DNA of 64,000 nt, taken from Drosophila persimilis. Taxonomy: Eukaryota > Arthropoda > Insecta > Diptera > Drosophilidae. The position numbers and the translations under genes were made by a program. The stretch lies in assembly GCF_003286085.1 (NCBI RefSeq), contig NW_020825288.1, positions 10,478,001-10,542,000 on the forward strand, written 5' to 3'. Under the pieces are notes generated by a model that saw only the letters and a program-made list of their open reading frames with translations, made no database searches and had not been told where the DNA came from. Each line of letters starts with the position of its first letter. Within the stretch, counting starts at the first letter, position 1. This document shows positions 1 through 13,683 of this stretch, piece by piece.

Positions 1-3000
1 GCCACTCAAAAAGCCAACCAAAGCCGCGGAGTCAAAGCGGAGTCGAGTGGAGTGTGACGTACCGGGGAATGCGAGCTGCAGGCAGACAAAGCCCCCGATC
101 CATCCATCCATCCATCCATCCTTACCATCCCTACCATCCCTGCCATCCACTCAACGATCATCGAGGGACAAGGGACACAAAACATTAACGCATTTTGAAG
201 TAATTGCCAGCCAGCCAGGACGCGAAGTGCGGGACGATGAGGGTCACGAATACGATTTGGGGATGGACTGACGGAACAAAGGAAAGACGTTTCTTTAGCG
301 CTCAGTCGTGCATCAACGAAATCCTTGGTCCCATCCATCCCCTTAAAAAAGAACAAGGAATACACATCATCAGCGGCAGGGCATCGAGTACACCTGATGA
401 TGTCTTTTTGACTTGGACTCTGACTGCGAGTCCGACACCTGAGTAGGGGCCTCAGACGAACGTAACGTTGAAAAATGATAATTAGATGGTCTAGCAACCC
501 TCCGCCAGACAGACGTTACACCAACACAGATACAGCTTACATTGAAATGGAGGTAGCAAGTGGTAGATGGATGGTGGTGGAATCTCAGTAGTGGAATCCT
601 CTTACCCTGTGCTCGCATAGTGTGAAGTGATCGTTTTGACTATTTAAATGTTGTCGTCCCGGGGTGGTTGTACCTGTACTCGCACCTGTAACGGAAGAAG
701 CAACTTGCTAGGATGTAGAGGATCATTGTGGCACCCCTGGACGTGGACGTGGACGTGGACGTATAGCGGGGATGCGCTTGAACAGATCGCAACGGAACCG
801 CCGCTGTGCTGCGCCCTAATTAGTGGCAGGGAAAAGGGGTCCGGGTCTGTGGTGCATCGTAAAAATATGCACATACATACATATCAAGAATTCGTATCTA
901 CATAATTATTAATTCAATATTTCCTGCCGGTTCTTGCGCCCCAATTCCTACTTCTCGTCTTGAAGTTGCTCTGAAGAACGAGGCTCTCAACGAGAAACGA
1001 AAGGAGAGGAAGCATGCACTTGACACAAGGACCACGGGACAGATAGGAAGGGAGGGGTGCTGCTATGGGAGGAGAAGTACTCGTACCGCTGCCGGATGGT
1101 GAAATCAAAAGAGAACGCGATCGCAAAGAGAAAGCACCAGAAAGGAAATGCAAACAGGAGTGGACTGCCTCGGGCCAGAGACCACTTGCTGCAAAGGAAA
1201 GTCGTTCTTTTGGATTCAATGACCTGCTTATTGAATTCCAGGATTCTTTGTTAGAGAAGGGAATGCTGGGAATCCAATTATCTACGATCTTTGGAGATCA
1301 CACGTGCACCTCTCCTCCCGGACACAGGCACGCGCCGCAAGCTTCACTATCTCTCTGTCTCGCTCTCCCGACTAGCCTCCGACTGGGGCATCCATTAACA
1401 TTGTAACATTTTTATGCTTTCGCTGTGTCTTCGTCCCGTCCCGTCCCGTCCCATCCCATCCGTAGCACACACACACACACGCATACATACACAAACACAG
1501 AGCGATAGGAGAGGCCGCGAGACACAAGGAGAATTGAATCTGTTCTCTACAAAGTTCGTTGAACTCTCCTCTGACTCTGATGATGATTTGCGCCTAGGCT
1601 GCTGGACGGACCCTCTCTGGCTCTCTGTCAGATCAGGGGGTTAGATCCCAGTTGCATCTTCCAGCGAGGATGAGATGATAAATTATGAGGCACGCACTCG
1701 CTCCGGGCACTGATCGGAGGGGAGACTCCAGAGAGTGCCTCTCCTGCCGGGCACACAATGGAAATCTGTTAATCACATAATTCCAAGCCATCCCAAACGA
1801 CTCTAGCCGGACATGAGTTGGAGCTGGAGTCGCAGACGCATGATGGAGTGGGAGGAGGGTGTGTGTGTGTGGTGCAAGATGGGAGAAACATGTGGTGGCA
1901 GTTATGATTCAGCTGACCTACATCGCTGCGAATGTGTTCTTGATCAGAGATGATCGTCTCTCTATCTGTACGTGAAAGTTTCCCGTTCCCAGGGAAAACA
2001 AGAAGTATATTCCTGTGACTGTGGAAACTATTGTTCACCTGTAAAAGGCGCCCTGAAACTATACCGTCTTAGCATAATATTTCCACTAAATGGGATCGTG
2101 GAATTTCTTATCGCCATTCCGTGATCTCCCGCCCAGAAGCGCACTCAAGCAATGCAATTTTCATTATTTTCCTCCTGGAAAACGCACGTGCACAAGGCCA
2201 AGACAATTTTCTTAGGGAGGGATCTTCTTAATGTTATGCAGATGATGCGCATGCGCAGCGAACTCAACCCTCATGGCGATCCTCCCCCTCTCTCTCTCTC
2301 TCATGGCCACTGAACTGTGAGGGAGGGTGGCTCAAGGATCGGTTGGGAATCCCACATAATATTTGCATCTCATTTCCGGACACTTGGTGACCAAGGGTCA
2401 GGTCAGGGCTACGTCTCTGTCGCCGTTTCGTTGTGTGTTTGGGGGTGAACGACAATTCGACAATTGTTTTGGGTGCGGGATACGGAAGTGATGTCGGGGA
2501 CGGGACAATGGCAAACGGAAATGCCTTCACTGCGAGCGGTGAATAATTACCATGATTCCTGGGCCTGCCTCGGGGGAGGCCTGGGCCACTCCATTGTCCC
2601 GCTGAAAATCTGAAATCGAATGAGCTTTGCCACCCCCTTTTTGTGTGTGGCTTACCCAAATACAAATCAAAATTCGTAGATTCAACGGCTCTTTTCACAT
2701 GGAATTTCAATGTACTCTTGCCTACGCAAAGGGCGTTACGGTGTGTGCCCTATTCGAGGCTTATTTATGATTCCCCGCCCGCCTCCGCACCTGAAATGGC
2801 TTTGTTGCACGGTGCACTATGCGTGAACCTGTTACAGTACGGCTCCGAGGGATATCTCTCTGGCGTGGATGATGGTGACATTTTCCCATGACTCTTTAGC
2901 TCCGTAACTCACGTGGTTTTACCGAACCGAACCTGTTGCATAATTTGTCAAGCGATTTTATTGGTTTCGTTTGTGGCTTTAATGTGCGACTGTACTTCGT

Positions 3001-6000
3001 ACATTTTAATGAGATTTTTGGGTGTATCTTTTGAGTGATTCTTGATCGCCTTATAATTGATCTGCTCCTCGTGAGGGAGGGGGAAACGATCTACGGCAAA
3101 AGTTTGGAGGCAAATAAAAACATTAATCATAGCATAGGAATCACACAACCAGGTCTATCTATCCCTTGGCCACAAATTAGAAAGTCAGTGACCGTCCAGA
3201 ATCTACGACGTTCTCTGGACATTTTCGGCAAGAGCCCCCGCGTCTTGTGCATTATTAATCCTCCACCGGAATCACAGATGAAACTTCTCTCTCAAAATTG
3301 TGGAATGTGGGCAGAAGAGAGCCAGAAAGAGAGAGAGAGAGAGAGAGAGAACGTTTTCTTCCCATTCCCAGCCATATTCCCATTTTGTAGGGTTAAAACC
3401 CACGGCCATTTCTCAGTCTTTTCTTTCTTTTTGGGTAATCATCAAACAATAGAAAGCTAGACCTAGACGAAGCAGCAGGCAGGCAGCCAGGCAGGCAGTG
3501 GGGATGGGGATGGGGATGGGGCAAGGCAGTCAGGAAGAACCGCGCAAAAGAAGCGGCAACAGAAATGGGGGAATGGCGGAACGGGGGAGCGGGGGAACGC
3601 TTCCCTGGGAACGGGGAAAGGGAGGGAGGTCGGTTTTCGGTCGTTGAACCGCGGGAGATGGGAGATGGAAGAGAGAAAAGAAGAGATCTTCGCTTTCGAG
3701 AGTCGTAACAGTAAACAGTAAAAAAACGCTTCAAATGCGTATGGCCCGCGGTTTGGTTTGGTTTGGTTTGGTTTTGGTCTGGTCCGACTGTCTTTCTCTC
3801 TTTCTCTTTGGCTGGATTTTTGATCCAACTCTGTGTGTTTTTCTGGCTGGATATTTTGGCCCAAGTTTCTGTTGCTGTAACCTGTTGGAACCCGAGACGC
3901 GCTTAGGACTTTGGCCCAAAGCGCTACGCCCGCAACATTTATTGTTATTTACGAACCTGTGGCACCCGAAACCATGCCACAAGCTGTAAAGGGGATGGGT
4001 GGCAGGGAGGGGGTACTCCTACAAATGGGCACACGCCCAAAAAAAAAGTGTTGTCCGTTGGGCAGCAGAGCGCGCTCACACACCTGACGGACGGTCGCCA
4101 CCAAAAGTGGAAAGTAGGGTTTACATGGCCCCACAATTTACATGCGTGTCGCCGGGCCCGGTTCTCTCTCCCTCTCTATCCCTCTCTCTCTCTTTCTCTT
4201 TCATTCTGTTTCTTTCTGTGGATGTTGAAAGCGTCGCGCGGGCTTTTTTTATTTTATTTTATTTTATTTTATTTATTTTTATGATACCAGCGGATTTGAA
4301 AGAAAACCCTTTCTCTCCCTTTTCCATTGACGACGCTTTCTGCTTTCTTTCTCTCTCGCTGTCTCTCTTTCCACATTCTTGGCTTGGGATTGCGTAAAGA
4401 GTGTACCGTTAGCTGCCTTGGATATGTGTGTGCCGTGCCTGTCTGTGCACGTCTGTGCCTGTGCGTGCATGTAAATTCAAGCGTGGGACATGTGGGCCAA
4501 CAACGCCAACCCAAACCCATTCCCCGGCCCCAACCAAGCTGCAGGCATTGTCTGTCATTGGTTGGAAGCTGCTTTGGTTTTTGGCCCAGTTGAAGAGGCA
4601 CAGCATCCGCTAGAGCTCCTCATTTGGCTTCTAAGGTGCGCATCCGCCTTCGCTGCGCCGCCGCCGCCGCCGCCGCCGCCGCTGCTGATCCGCTAGACTT
4701 TTGGACCTCGGAGACAGCAACTTGTTTTTCTGCGGTTGCTCCCACCGCTCTTGCTGCTGTTGCTGCTGCTGCTGCCGTTCTTCTCCTTTTGTTGCCTCAT
4801 CTCATACATCGCACAGTCTGTCTGGTTTCCCACTCATTTGCTTAATTTCAATTTCGTTTCGTTTGCCATTTATGGCACAATGACCATGAACGGTTTTTAG
4901 ATTGTTTGTGCGGAGGATGTAACTGTTGACTGTTGACTGTTGACGCTTGATGTTGCCAACAGTTATTCGAGGGAGACCGACCACAAGTCCAAAGATACAA
5001 CCTGCAAGATAAGACGCAAGGCAACGCCCTTTAACATCGATCGAAAGCCCTGGAAGAGTAGAGCTTTTGCTTTGGAAAAGCAAAAAGTGAGTCATCTGAA
5101 AGCTACATATGTAACTGTAGAAAGAAGCCAAGGAAGAAGTAAAGGCAGTGCTGAGGATCGAAACAGTAGACATACCCTTTGCAGATCCATCGAGTGAGCC
5201 TTGTCTGGGAATATTTTTGCTTGTTTCTAGCCTCAACATGTTCCAACCAGCAATGGGTCTTTAAGGGTAAGCTGAAAATATCACTCCAATGGTTGTGCTT
5301 TCGTGTCTGTAAAATTGTGGCTACCCTAGAGGTATCGAGGGGTAAATTCATATGACTAAGTATTTTATGATAGCTTGCTGTTCAACAGGATGCTGCTTAA
5401 AACCATCATACCCTCTCCTTCAAGGGCATCAAAAGCTTATTTTCTGCTGCGCCGTCACGTCACTCAATACCAATGCTGGAAAAATAGGAGGAGTGATGAA
5501 GATAACGGAGTGAGAGAGGGAAGAGCTAGCAGGCGCACTTCGCTTGTCAAAATTGAGACAGAACTCTTGCTCTCGACGACACAGTGCATTTCATTAGCCA
5601 ATTAACATAATTAGTTTTCATCAATCAATTAATAATGCTGTTCGCCGCCCCCCGTCAAAAAGCAGGAGAAAGAGCGGCAGGAGAAGCGTGGGGCAGGCAA
5701 GCAGGCATACACTCGTAAATCAAAAGTCGAAATACACTTGTTGCGGCCAGGCCCATCCATGCCGCGGCCCAGTGCCAGCAGCGACGTCAGCAGCAGCAGA
5801 ACGAGCAACAACAACCCCGAACCCAAAAAAAAAAAACAACAAAACAAAATCCAACCTCAAAACAATAACAATCCACACGGCGCGCTCCAACAGCTCTCCA
5901 ACTCTCCACTGAGCTGAGCTTTCCATTGGAGACTCGCTCTCTTCTTGGGGTGGCTCTCCATGTGTTGGTGCGGCCCCGACCGAAGCCGAGCGCCAACGAA

Positions 6001-6043
6001 GCCCGACGACGTCTTGGGGCTTGGCCATTGGGGGGACCTGCAT
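1..6043. other. Non-coding flank, probably intronic/intergenic, rich in simple repeats
   Basis: I see no supportable gene here. Open frames are short, low in complexity and track microsatellites. Notable simple repeats are (CATC)n near 99-156, (GGACGT)n near 739-762, (GGGGAT)n near 3499-3521, (GGTTT)n near 3751-3776, (TTTTA)n near 4243-4278 and (GCC)n near 4659-4683. Base composition and repeat style match the rest of the window's non-coding DNA. Confidence 0.6.
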
Positions 6044-6080
6044 TATAAATCTCTAACGAGCCACTCGCGCGCGCTCAGTC
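6044..6080 (+). promoter_or_regulatory. Candidate TATA + initiator core promoter
   Basis: A TATAAAT box starts at 6044 and a CTCAGTC initiator has its A at 6077, so the box begins at about -33, close to the usual Drosophila spacing. The flanking 200 bases are GC-rich compared with the AT-rich surroundings. No coding exon follows directly, so the transcript would start with a non-coding leader (a distal ttk 5' exon or a non-coding RNA). Which transcript it serves is unknown; the motif pair is seen, the function is inferred. Confidence 0.4.
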
Positions 6081-7710
6081 GGCCGCGTTGGAGAGCTCTG
6101 TGTGAGCGGAGCGTAGTGTTCTCCGCTCCGCTCCGCTCTGCTCTGCTCTGCTGCTCTGCTGCTCGGCCTGGCTGGCCCTCTGAATGTATGTGTTTGTGTG
6201 AGGAAAAGGGTTCTTGAACTTAAAAGGGGTCAAAACATAAAATGAAACTCGGAATGCCTGTGCACATAGACAAACTGAGGAGCACAGCAGAGCAGAGCTC
6301 CCCTGCGAGTTTGAGTGTGCCTGTCTATGCTCTCTATGTGTGTGTGTGTGTGTGTGTGTGGTTCGCTGCCGACGCTGACTGCGGCTGCCCTCGCCACTTC
6401 CTCCATTTGCCTTTTTCTTGTTTTTTTGTGTTGCCTTGGGTTTCTTTTGTCTATTCCATTTTCTATTTGATTTCTACCTGTTGTTGCTTTTGGAGGCTTT
6501 TAAGCCTTTTGCCAGCGTACAGCACAGCTCCCCTTTCGTACAGCTCCTCCGCCGTGCTTACAGCAAACGTACGCCCCTCTCCCAGTCGTACCAGTCCCCG
6601 GCCCACTCTGCCTGAAACGGAGCACGCACTCGGCTCATGTTTTTTATGTTAGTCGGAATTTCGGAATCTATTCGGTCTTCTATTCCCTTAAACCACGAGA
6701 GCCAGAGCCGCCGAGAGCCTGAAACTCTTTAGCTCGCTGCCTCGTGTGTTCTGTCGTAAACAACTTGAGATCATCGTTTCTATTTTTAGCTCCAGTGCGT
6801 AGGATCCGTTGACCCAAAAAAAAAACGAAATAAAGAGAAAAATATGGTGGTCGGGGTCAGTCAGCGCTTCGTTTTTGGGCCGGCCAACAGGAGTCCGTTG
6901 CCTTTTGTCGTGAACCATTTGTGTAAACAAAATTATTTATGACTACCTCCACCCCCCCTTTGCTCGCTCCCCTTCTTTCTTATCCCTATCCCTGTTCCAC
7001 CCGCTCCTCATCGCCTTCTCTGGGTTTTCTTCTCCCTATTTGTCCGTAGGCTCTTCTCTTTTCTTTTTTCCATTTGTCCGTAGGCTCCCTCCCCTGTCGC
7101 TCTTTCCCCATGGATTCCTTACCTTTTTACGCTCTGCTGCTTCTTCATCCTATTTTACTGCTTTTCATCCTCTTCTTCTTCTTCGTTACTTTGTACGAGT
7201 GTGCGCAAGTGAGTGTGTGTGATTGCTTCAATCTCGATTGTCAATCTAGGCGGCTGGTTAGAAAGATGTGTGTTGTTTGCCTTTGGCCTGGAACCAGGAA
7301 CGAAACCGGGAATGGGAACGGGAACGGGAACGGTCAGCGACCCCTCCGAACGATTACACGTGTTGTAAATTAGTTTAGGATTCTCTCCATTTCTCTATTT
7401 CCCTTTCCCAGTTCTTCATTTTGGGGAATATTAATGTTTTGTTTGCTTGGATTCAAGTTTGTCTTCGATTATCTCCCTTTTTTTCGGTGCGAAGATTGAG
7501 GAGTTTTCGAAAGATTAAGGAGTTTTTCCCTTGGAAATGGGGAATGAGATTGTGTGGATAGCACTTCATTTGATATCGAAAGAGAGATTAAGCTGGGCAG
7601 AAATACCTTGGCTTCGGGGTGCTTCCTTTTACCAACCGATCGTCAGAAAGTAACCCCTCCACTCGATAAAGATTTCATTGAATGTGTTGTAAAGGAAAAG
7701 AAATGACTTT

Positions 7711-7744
<34 letters not shown>

Positions 7745-8662
7745 GAAACCCTGGTCACAAAGGAGTATAATATCTCAAAGAAACACCTGAATGATGACTG
7801 GCTGCTGGAAGGGATCTTTCATAGCTTTCATAGCCATAGGAAAACTCCAAACAAAAGATCTCTAAATTATCGAGGGGTTCTGGATCTGCTTGGATATTTT
7901 TTTGTATGGTTGGGGGAGGATTGATTGTGCTCTCACGATATCCAGCAGAGTTCCACCTGATCCAACAGCAGAGAGATCAACACCAAGTGCCACAACAATT
8001 TCACACCTTTGTACACCGTTAGAGACAGAGAGGAGGGCGTGGCAGCAGATGCACATCAGATATAGCCCCCAAGAGCTTATCGTTTTGAGGACCTGACAAC
8101 CGGTTCTTAAAGATACTTTCTAGGTTGAGCCCCCCCCCACAGCTTGCGACTGACTTGTGATTACTAAATTAGCACTCTCCTGATTGCCACACAGCTCTCA
8201 TCCTCTCTCCCATCTGGCATCCCCACTGACATTTCTAATTGCCGTTGACTTTGGCTGTAAAAAAAAAAGACGAAGAGAAAAACTGAAGAAATTCCTTTTT
8301 AATTAGCGTCCCATGAGAGCGCAGGCCCCAGTCTGCAGTGCGACTCCAGTAGCAACCTGCAACTGTCCCAAAAATTCTGTTGCGTCATAATCAAACGTCT
8401 TTTGTGGGAACTTCCGTAGAAACAGCCACCGTCTAATGCTACTCTATTCTAACATCGCTAATGACGGCCCTGCTGGGGAGCTCTGGCGCGTATTTGGGCC
8501 CTTAAATCCGGAAATGTCTGTCGCTCTCTGCTCTGGCTCTGGCTCTGTGCCCAGTTGGTGCCCCGTTCTTGGCCTTGGCTTCGATGGTCGGATATGACAG
8601 AGCACTTTCGGGGGCATGCGCAGCGGCCCCGTGTGAACCGCCGGCTGTTGCGTGTCCAGGGT

Positions 8663-8697
8663 CCAGTAGCCAGTAGCCAGTAGCCAGTAGCCAGTAG
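8663..8697. repeat. (CCAGTAG)5 minisatellite
   Basis: Five perfect head-to-tail copies of the 7-mer CCAGTAG. No coding context. Confidence 0.9.
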
Positions 8698-9871
8698 TTC
8701 GAGGTCCTGGGAGATCCGTGAAATTACCATAAAATTATTGTTCCACGGCGTTGCCTTGGTGCCGCTGCTTCCCACAGTCATTGTTGCATATTTTACACGC
8801 TTCTCCGACTGTGAGCGCTCTCAACCAACCCCCGTGTGATGTTGATTATCCTGCCAACAGTCGCGGGTGTGGGCGCACCCTACACAGGTCCTGCAAGCCC
8901 TAATCGAGTCCCACAACCTGTTGGCCAGTAACTTTCACCCTCTCCAGGCTGGACAGACTGGACGGACTGGACTGGCTGTGCCGGCGCAATCAGGGCATGG
9001 CTCGCTCAACTGGTTTCAAGGGAATCGAAACTGTTTCCCATGATCAGCCAGCGTGTTGCATGCCCCGGCATGCGAGCGGCTGCGGCTGCGGCTGAAGCTG
9101 CTGCTGCGGGGGAAACAAATTTTAAATTACATTTTTATTTTGATTTCTTTGCCCGGCTCCCGACTTAATGGCCCTTGACGTCGACTCTTGATTATCCTTC
9201 ATCCTTCTTTCAACTCTTTCACGCACACACACACACCCTCTGGCGAGGGAGGGAGAGGGGTTTGTTTCGTTACTCCATTCTCCCACGTTCCGAGGTCGAT
9301 CCTTGCCCTGCAGCAGGATCAATCGGAGACGTATTTAGATACAATTTGATGTTTATGTATCTCAAGGGTTGCCTTCTTGCCGCTGCCATTACTTCCTCGC
9401 TTCTTCGTTCCATGTTTCGTCTCTCGTATCTCCCTTTTCTGGCTGTCTGTTTGTCTTCCCATCGAGGAATGTGTATGCCGAAGGAAGATCCTCTTCAAAT
9501 AGACGTAGACGTTGACACAAACACCTGGTCGGCCGATGGACGCTGACTGCCGGGGAAATACAAGCAAATAGTTCATGTCAACCGATTGGATAATGTTTAA
9601 AGAGTCATATATGTACATATGTACATTGTTTGGAGGTTCAATACTCGACTGGGCTGGGATTCGAGTGTACAGGGCTGTGACCCTAAAGCCAATGAATCTG
9701 ACTACTTTGCACAGGGAACCCAAAGGTACAATAAACGGATTCCATTCCACTGTCCGAAATAGTCATTGACCTATTCATATATACATTCCTGACATACATA
9801 TAAATCCGAAACCATGGCTGTATCTTTCCCAGCGTATGTATAACTCAAGGAGCCCACTGTTTCGGCCAGGG

Positions 9872-10346
9872 GATGCGACTGTACAGGACAGTGATCGGGA
9901 TCCTACTGTACACTCAAGGAAAAATGGCATAGTAAAAAGACACACCCATATCTAAATTCGGTTAATAATATTATTCTGTTTTCAAATAAAAACATATTTG
10001 AATACAATAAAATTCACTTTTGATTTAAAAAAAAAAGTTTGAAGATGTCGGAAGCACATTTTAACATAAAAATTACGAGTATATATTAAATTTGTAAAAT
10101 ATAGTCAACCTATGTTAATATGAAAATATTTAATTTAAATATAAATATGGGATATATTTATTTCAAATACTAGAGAGCAAGACCACTGCACACTCGCGTC
10201 GCTCGCCGATATAAGTAAAACATCGGAAGACGATCCAAAACTTTATTATATAATAGAGAGATATGAAATACAAATAGGACAGGATTAACTTTTTTACACA
10301 TTTTATGAGCATTTCGGGCAGAGATGCCACTGTACAGAGCAGGGAT
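9872..10346. repeat. AT-rich segment flanked by 24-base imperfect direct repeats
   Basis: The sequences at 9872-9895 and 10323-10346 (both beginning GATGC and containing ACTGTACAG) match at 20 of 24 positions and bracket about 430 bases that are much richer in A+T than their surroundings. A partial third copy begins at 10350. This could be the remnant of an insertion, or duplication of a short local motif; I recognise no transposon family. Confidence 0.35.
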
Positions 10347-11474
10347 GGATGCGACTGTATCTCCAAGGATCTGTGTGTAATTACAGGGAAATGGAGAAAA
10401 AAGAAAAGATTGTGAGATGAAATTACAACGAAAAATGAAACAGGGCCGCCCCATTTCCAGTGCTGCCAAACAAGCCTACCTACCACCTCGTCGCACCCCA
10501 CCCCTTCTCCCCAAATGAGGGGCAGACAAAGAGCTGGCTTTGTCTGAGCAACAGATATTCGTATATTTACCCTAAAAAGAAACAGAAAAAGAGAAGAGCA
10601 GAAAAGAAAACAAAAAACAGAAAGAGAGAAGACAGAAACAGGGACCCAAACGCAAAGGAGAGGAGCGAACAAACAGCATATCCTGTACCCTTGCACAGAC
10701 ATTGACTTTCATTATCTGCTACGCCACTTTAAGCCACTCAGAGGAGGCACCACACCACACAGAACAACACTGGGGGAGCTTCAGCGACGACACACGCAGG
10801 GGAGTCCAGGGGCAGGGGCGGAGGCAGATGCAGAGGCAGAGGCAGAGGCAGAGAGGCATGCATACTCGTATAAGAAATCTCAAGCACTTCCCAGCCCCAG
10901 CCCCAGCCCCAGCACCAGCCCCAGCGCGGAGCAGGAGACCAGACCGACCATCTTTCCGAAGCGAGGACGTGCTGCCTTTGGGCCGCCACAGGGTGCAGTC
11001 ACTGCTAATGCCACAGCATGGGGAGCCGGGACAACAGGGACAAGGGCAACCTGGGAATCACTGGATCGAGGATCGCGACTGGAGGCACACACCGACACTG
11101 GAGAGTCGCAGAGAGGCACAGAGTCAGCCGTGTGTATCCATCCACTGAGCAATGAATGCCACACGAAAGGGGGATCAAAGCGAAGTTATTTATTCGCTTC
11201 TTTCTGTATCTGTGTGCGTTTGTGTGTGTTCGTGCCAGCGTCAGAGGATACTTTTATAGCCTGGCTGCCGCCCTCTTTCTGCCCCCTACCCTTACCCCCA
11301 CCCCCTCTGGCACTTCTTTACTTTACTTTTGATTTGCATTCCAATGTGTGTGCAGCAGCGCGGTGCCCGACCCAACCCAGAAACGGGGGAAAAAATAAAG
11401 AAACTCAAAGCAGCAATAACCGCCGCAGATATCCCTTTCGCTTCGCTTCGTGGACCAAGAGGGTGCAAACGGAC

Positions 11475-11513
<39 letters not shown>

Positions 11514-11689
11514 AAGAAAGAGAATTAATTGTAGTGTGAGGCTTTCAAGTGGAGAAATACTTTCAATTTGCTAAATAATATATGTCATTCGACCGATCCT
11601 CGTTCGGCGGATCCCCATCCTGCCAAACGGGACTTGAATTTTTGATTGCAGTTCTCTTCCACTTTGTGTACAGTACGTTTCGGCACTAT

Positions 11690-12450
11690 AGGGCTAACTG
11701 AAACGGGGGTTTAAAACGATTAATTATTATAAACTATCGAAATTATTGGGAAAAATATATTAATTATCGCATGAGCTATCGCCATCGCAGAGGCGATAAG
11801 TTTTAAAACGATATGAAATCCAGAGAGTGTAATTTTGAAAATCACAAAATAGAAATAATTTTTAAACTTTTAAAGATATTTTTCGGAGACAAATATATGA
11901 TATATCAAATTACTTATAACAATTATTTAATACAATATAATTTTTTTTTTTAATACTTTATTAATTATTATTATTAACTATTATAATTATAATTATCCCT
12001 AACTCTTCGGATATCCTCTAATAAGTTTAATTTTGAAAAATATTTGAATAAAACTAAAACATTTTTTTTAAATTAAAAAAATGTTTTTGGCTTTGTTCGT
12101 CTTGGTTTAATTTGTTAGGATAAGTATACATTTTTTTGCAGCTCCGCATGATTTTAAATTTTGAACAAAAAATACACCCAAGTAATCATTATTATTTTGG
12201 AGTATTATTAATTATTTTTTGCCAACAGCTGTTTTGTTTTCAAAACTCAATACTTCCCACTCGGCCAGATGTATTTGAATGAAAATTACAGACAATTTAG
12301 CTAAATAAACATTGTTTAAATAAAATTATAAAAAAAAAGACTAAACTTAAAAATTTTGCAATTTAGATAATCGGATTCCTTAAGATTTCACTTTTAATTT
12401 TTCGAAAATAGTTTTTGTGTGAGCGTGCATCACGATTTCCAAATACATAT
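11690..12450. other. AT-rich island
   Basis: About 760 bases with very high A+T, long A and T runs and no open frame of note, sharply different from the GC-richer DNA on both sides. It could be a decayed mobile-element insertion or a nuclear-matrix-type sequence; nothing in it identifies either. Confidence 0.5.
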
Positions 12451-13643
12451 GTATATGTCTTTTTTTCGATTCCATCCTTTCTTAGGCCGCATCTACATAC
12501 ATCTTGCTGTGCTCATATGGATCTGTGCTTTATTCTAGGATTTACTTGCATCATATTCTAAGGATTATTTAAAAATATTCTACATATCCTTCAGATGCAT
12601 CTTTAAGATCGTATTTGCGTAGCACACCATCTCTCGAAAGAGTAACCTCCTTCCCATAACTAAAGTTACAAGTTACAGCTTCCATTGCACTCAGTTTCGC
12701 AGATCAATGAATCGAGTAGAATGCCCTTCCTGGGGGGTGGGCTGTGCTCTTCCTTTCGAAATGTGTTGTACGTGTTGTATGTTATCGCGTTATCGGGTCT
12801 GGAAACATTTTCCTCCGAAACCCCCAAAAAGGGTCGGGTCTCTTTGTCCATTAACCCTTTGCAGAGTTTCCTGATACATAAAACATTTTGTGAACGATTT
12901 TGTTTGTGGGAAAGGTAGTAAAATGAAATGATTTTTGTTGTCATTTTTGATTGCATTTTATTACGCACTCCTGGTGTTCTCCGAAACAAAGATCCAGGAG
13001 TCGAGATATTGTACACGGCTTCTGCTGTTCTTCATTCGGTTTTTAATGACTTTGACATGCATTTGACCTGGATATGGTAGAGATTGCAACGAGACGAGAG
13101 TGTGACCACCAAGGTGGAGATTGCAGTTGCAGTTGAAAGGATCTGAAAAATGTGTGTGACTGTGAGTGACTGTGTGTGTGTATGTGTTCCCAAGAATCCG
13201 TAATCCCTCTCTCTCTCTCTATCTCTCTGGAGAAAAGCTTATTTAATCTGCATGTCAACGACTTGGCATTTGGGGAGCATTTGAATGCTTCATGTTTACG
13301 ACTTTTGTCGCATTTCATTTTCAGTTATTTTCATAACCAGCCAGCCAAGACGACGATCGACGGGACAGGCCCCAGTCGCAGTGGCAGTAGCAGTAGCAGT
13401 CTCAGTCTCAGTCGCAGTCCCCAGTCCCGAACCAGACATGGCCATGACAAGAAATGGCCAAAGAAATCCTTTCCAAGAAACATAACGCACTGAACATGAA
13501 ATCCATTTGTAAAACATGCTTTTGGCTTTGGCAATTTGAGTAGTAGCCCCAGCCACGCCGGGGACTGGGTTGGGCTGGGCCGGGCCAAACCAGGGGCCAG
13601 TCGCACATCCAACCTGGGCATCCTCTCTGGTTCTCGTGTGGCA

Positions 13644-13683
13644 TGTGGTGTGGTGTGGTGTGGTGTGGTGTGGTGTGGTGTGG
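13644..13683. repeat. (TGTGG)8 microsatellite
   Basis: Eight perfect copies of TGTGG. The same pentamer, on the other strand, recurs inside the small intron of the gene at 21168-21848. Confidence 0.9.

Noticed and set aside
8887-8894. GGTCCTGC, a TTK69-type binding site suggesting autoregulation
   Set aside because: A single 8-mer in 64 kb is about what chance gives; no clustering seen.
10163-10702. 179-codon minus-strand hydrophobic frame resembling a membrane protein
   Set aside because: Hydrophobicity comes from A-rich DNA read in reverse. No conserved feature, no splice context, and part of it lies in the AT-rich repeat segment.
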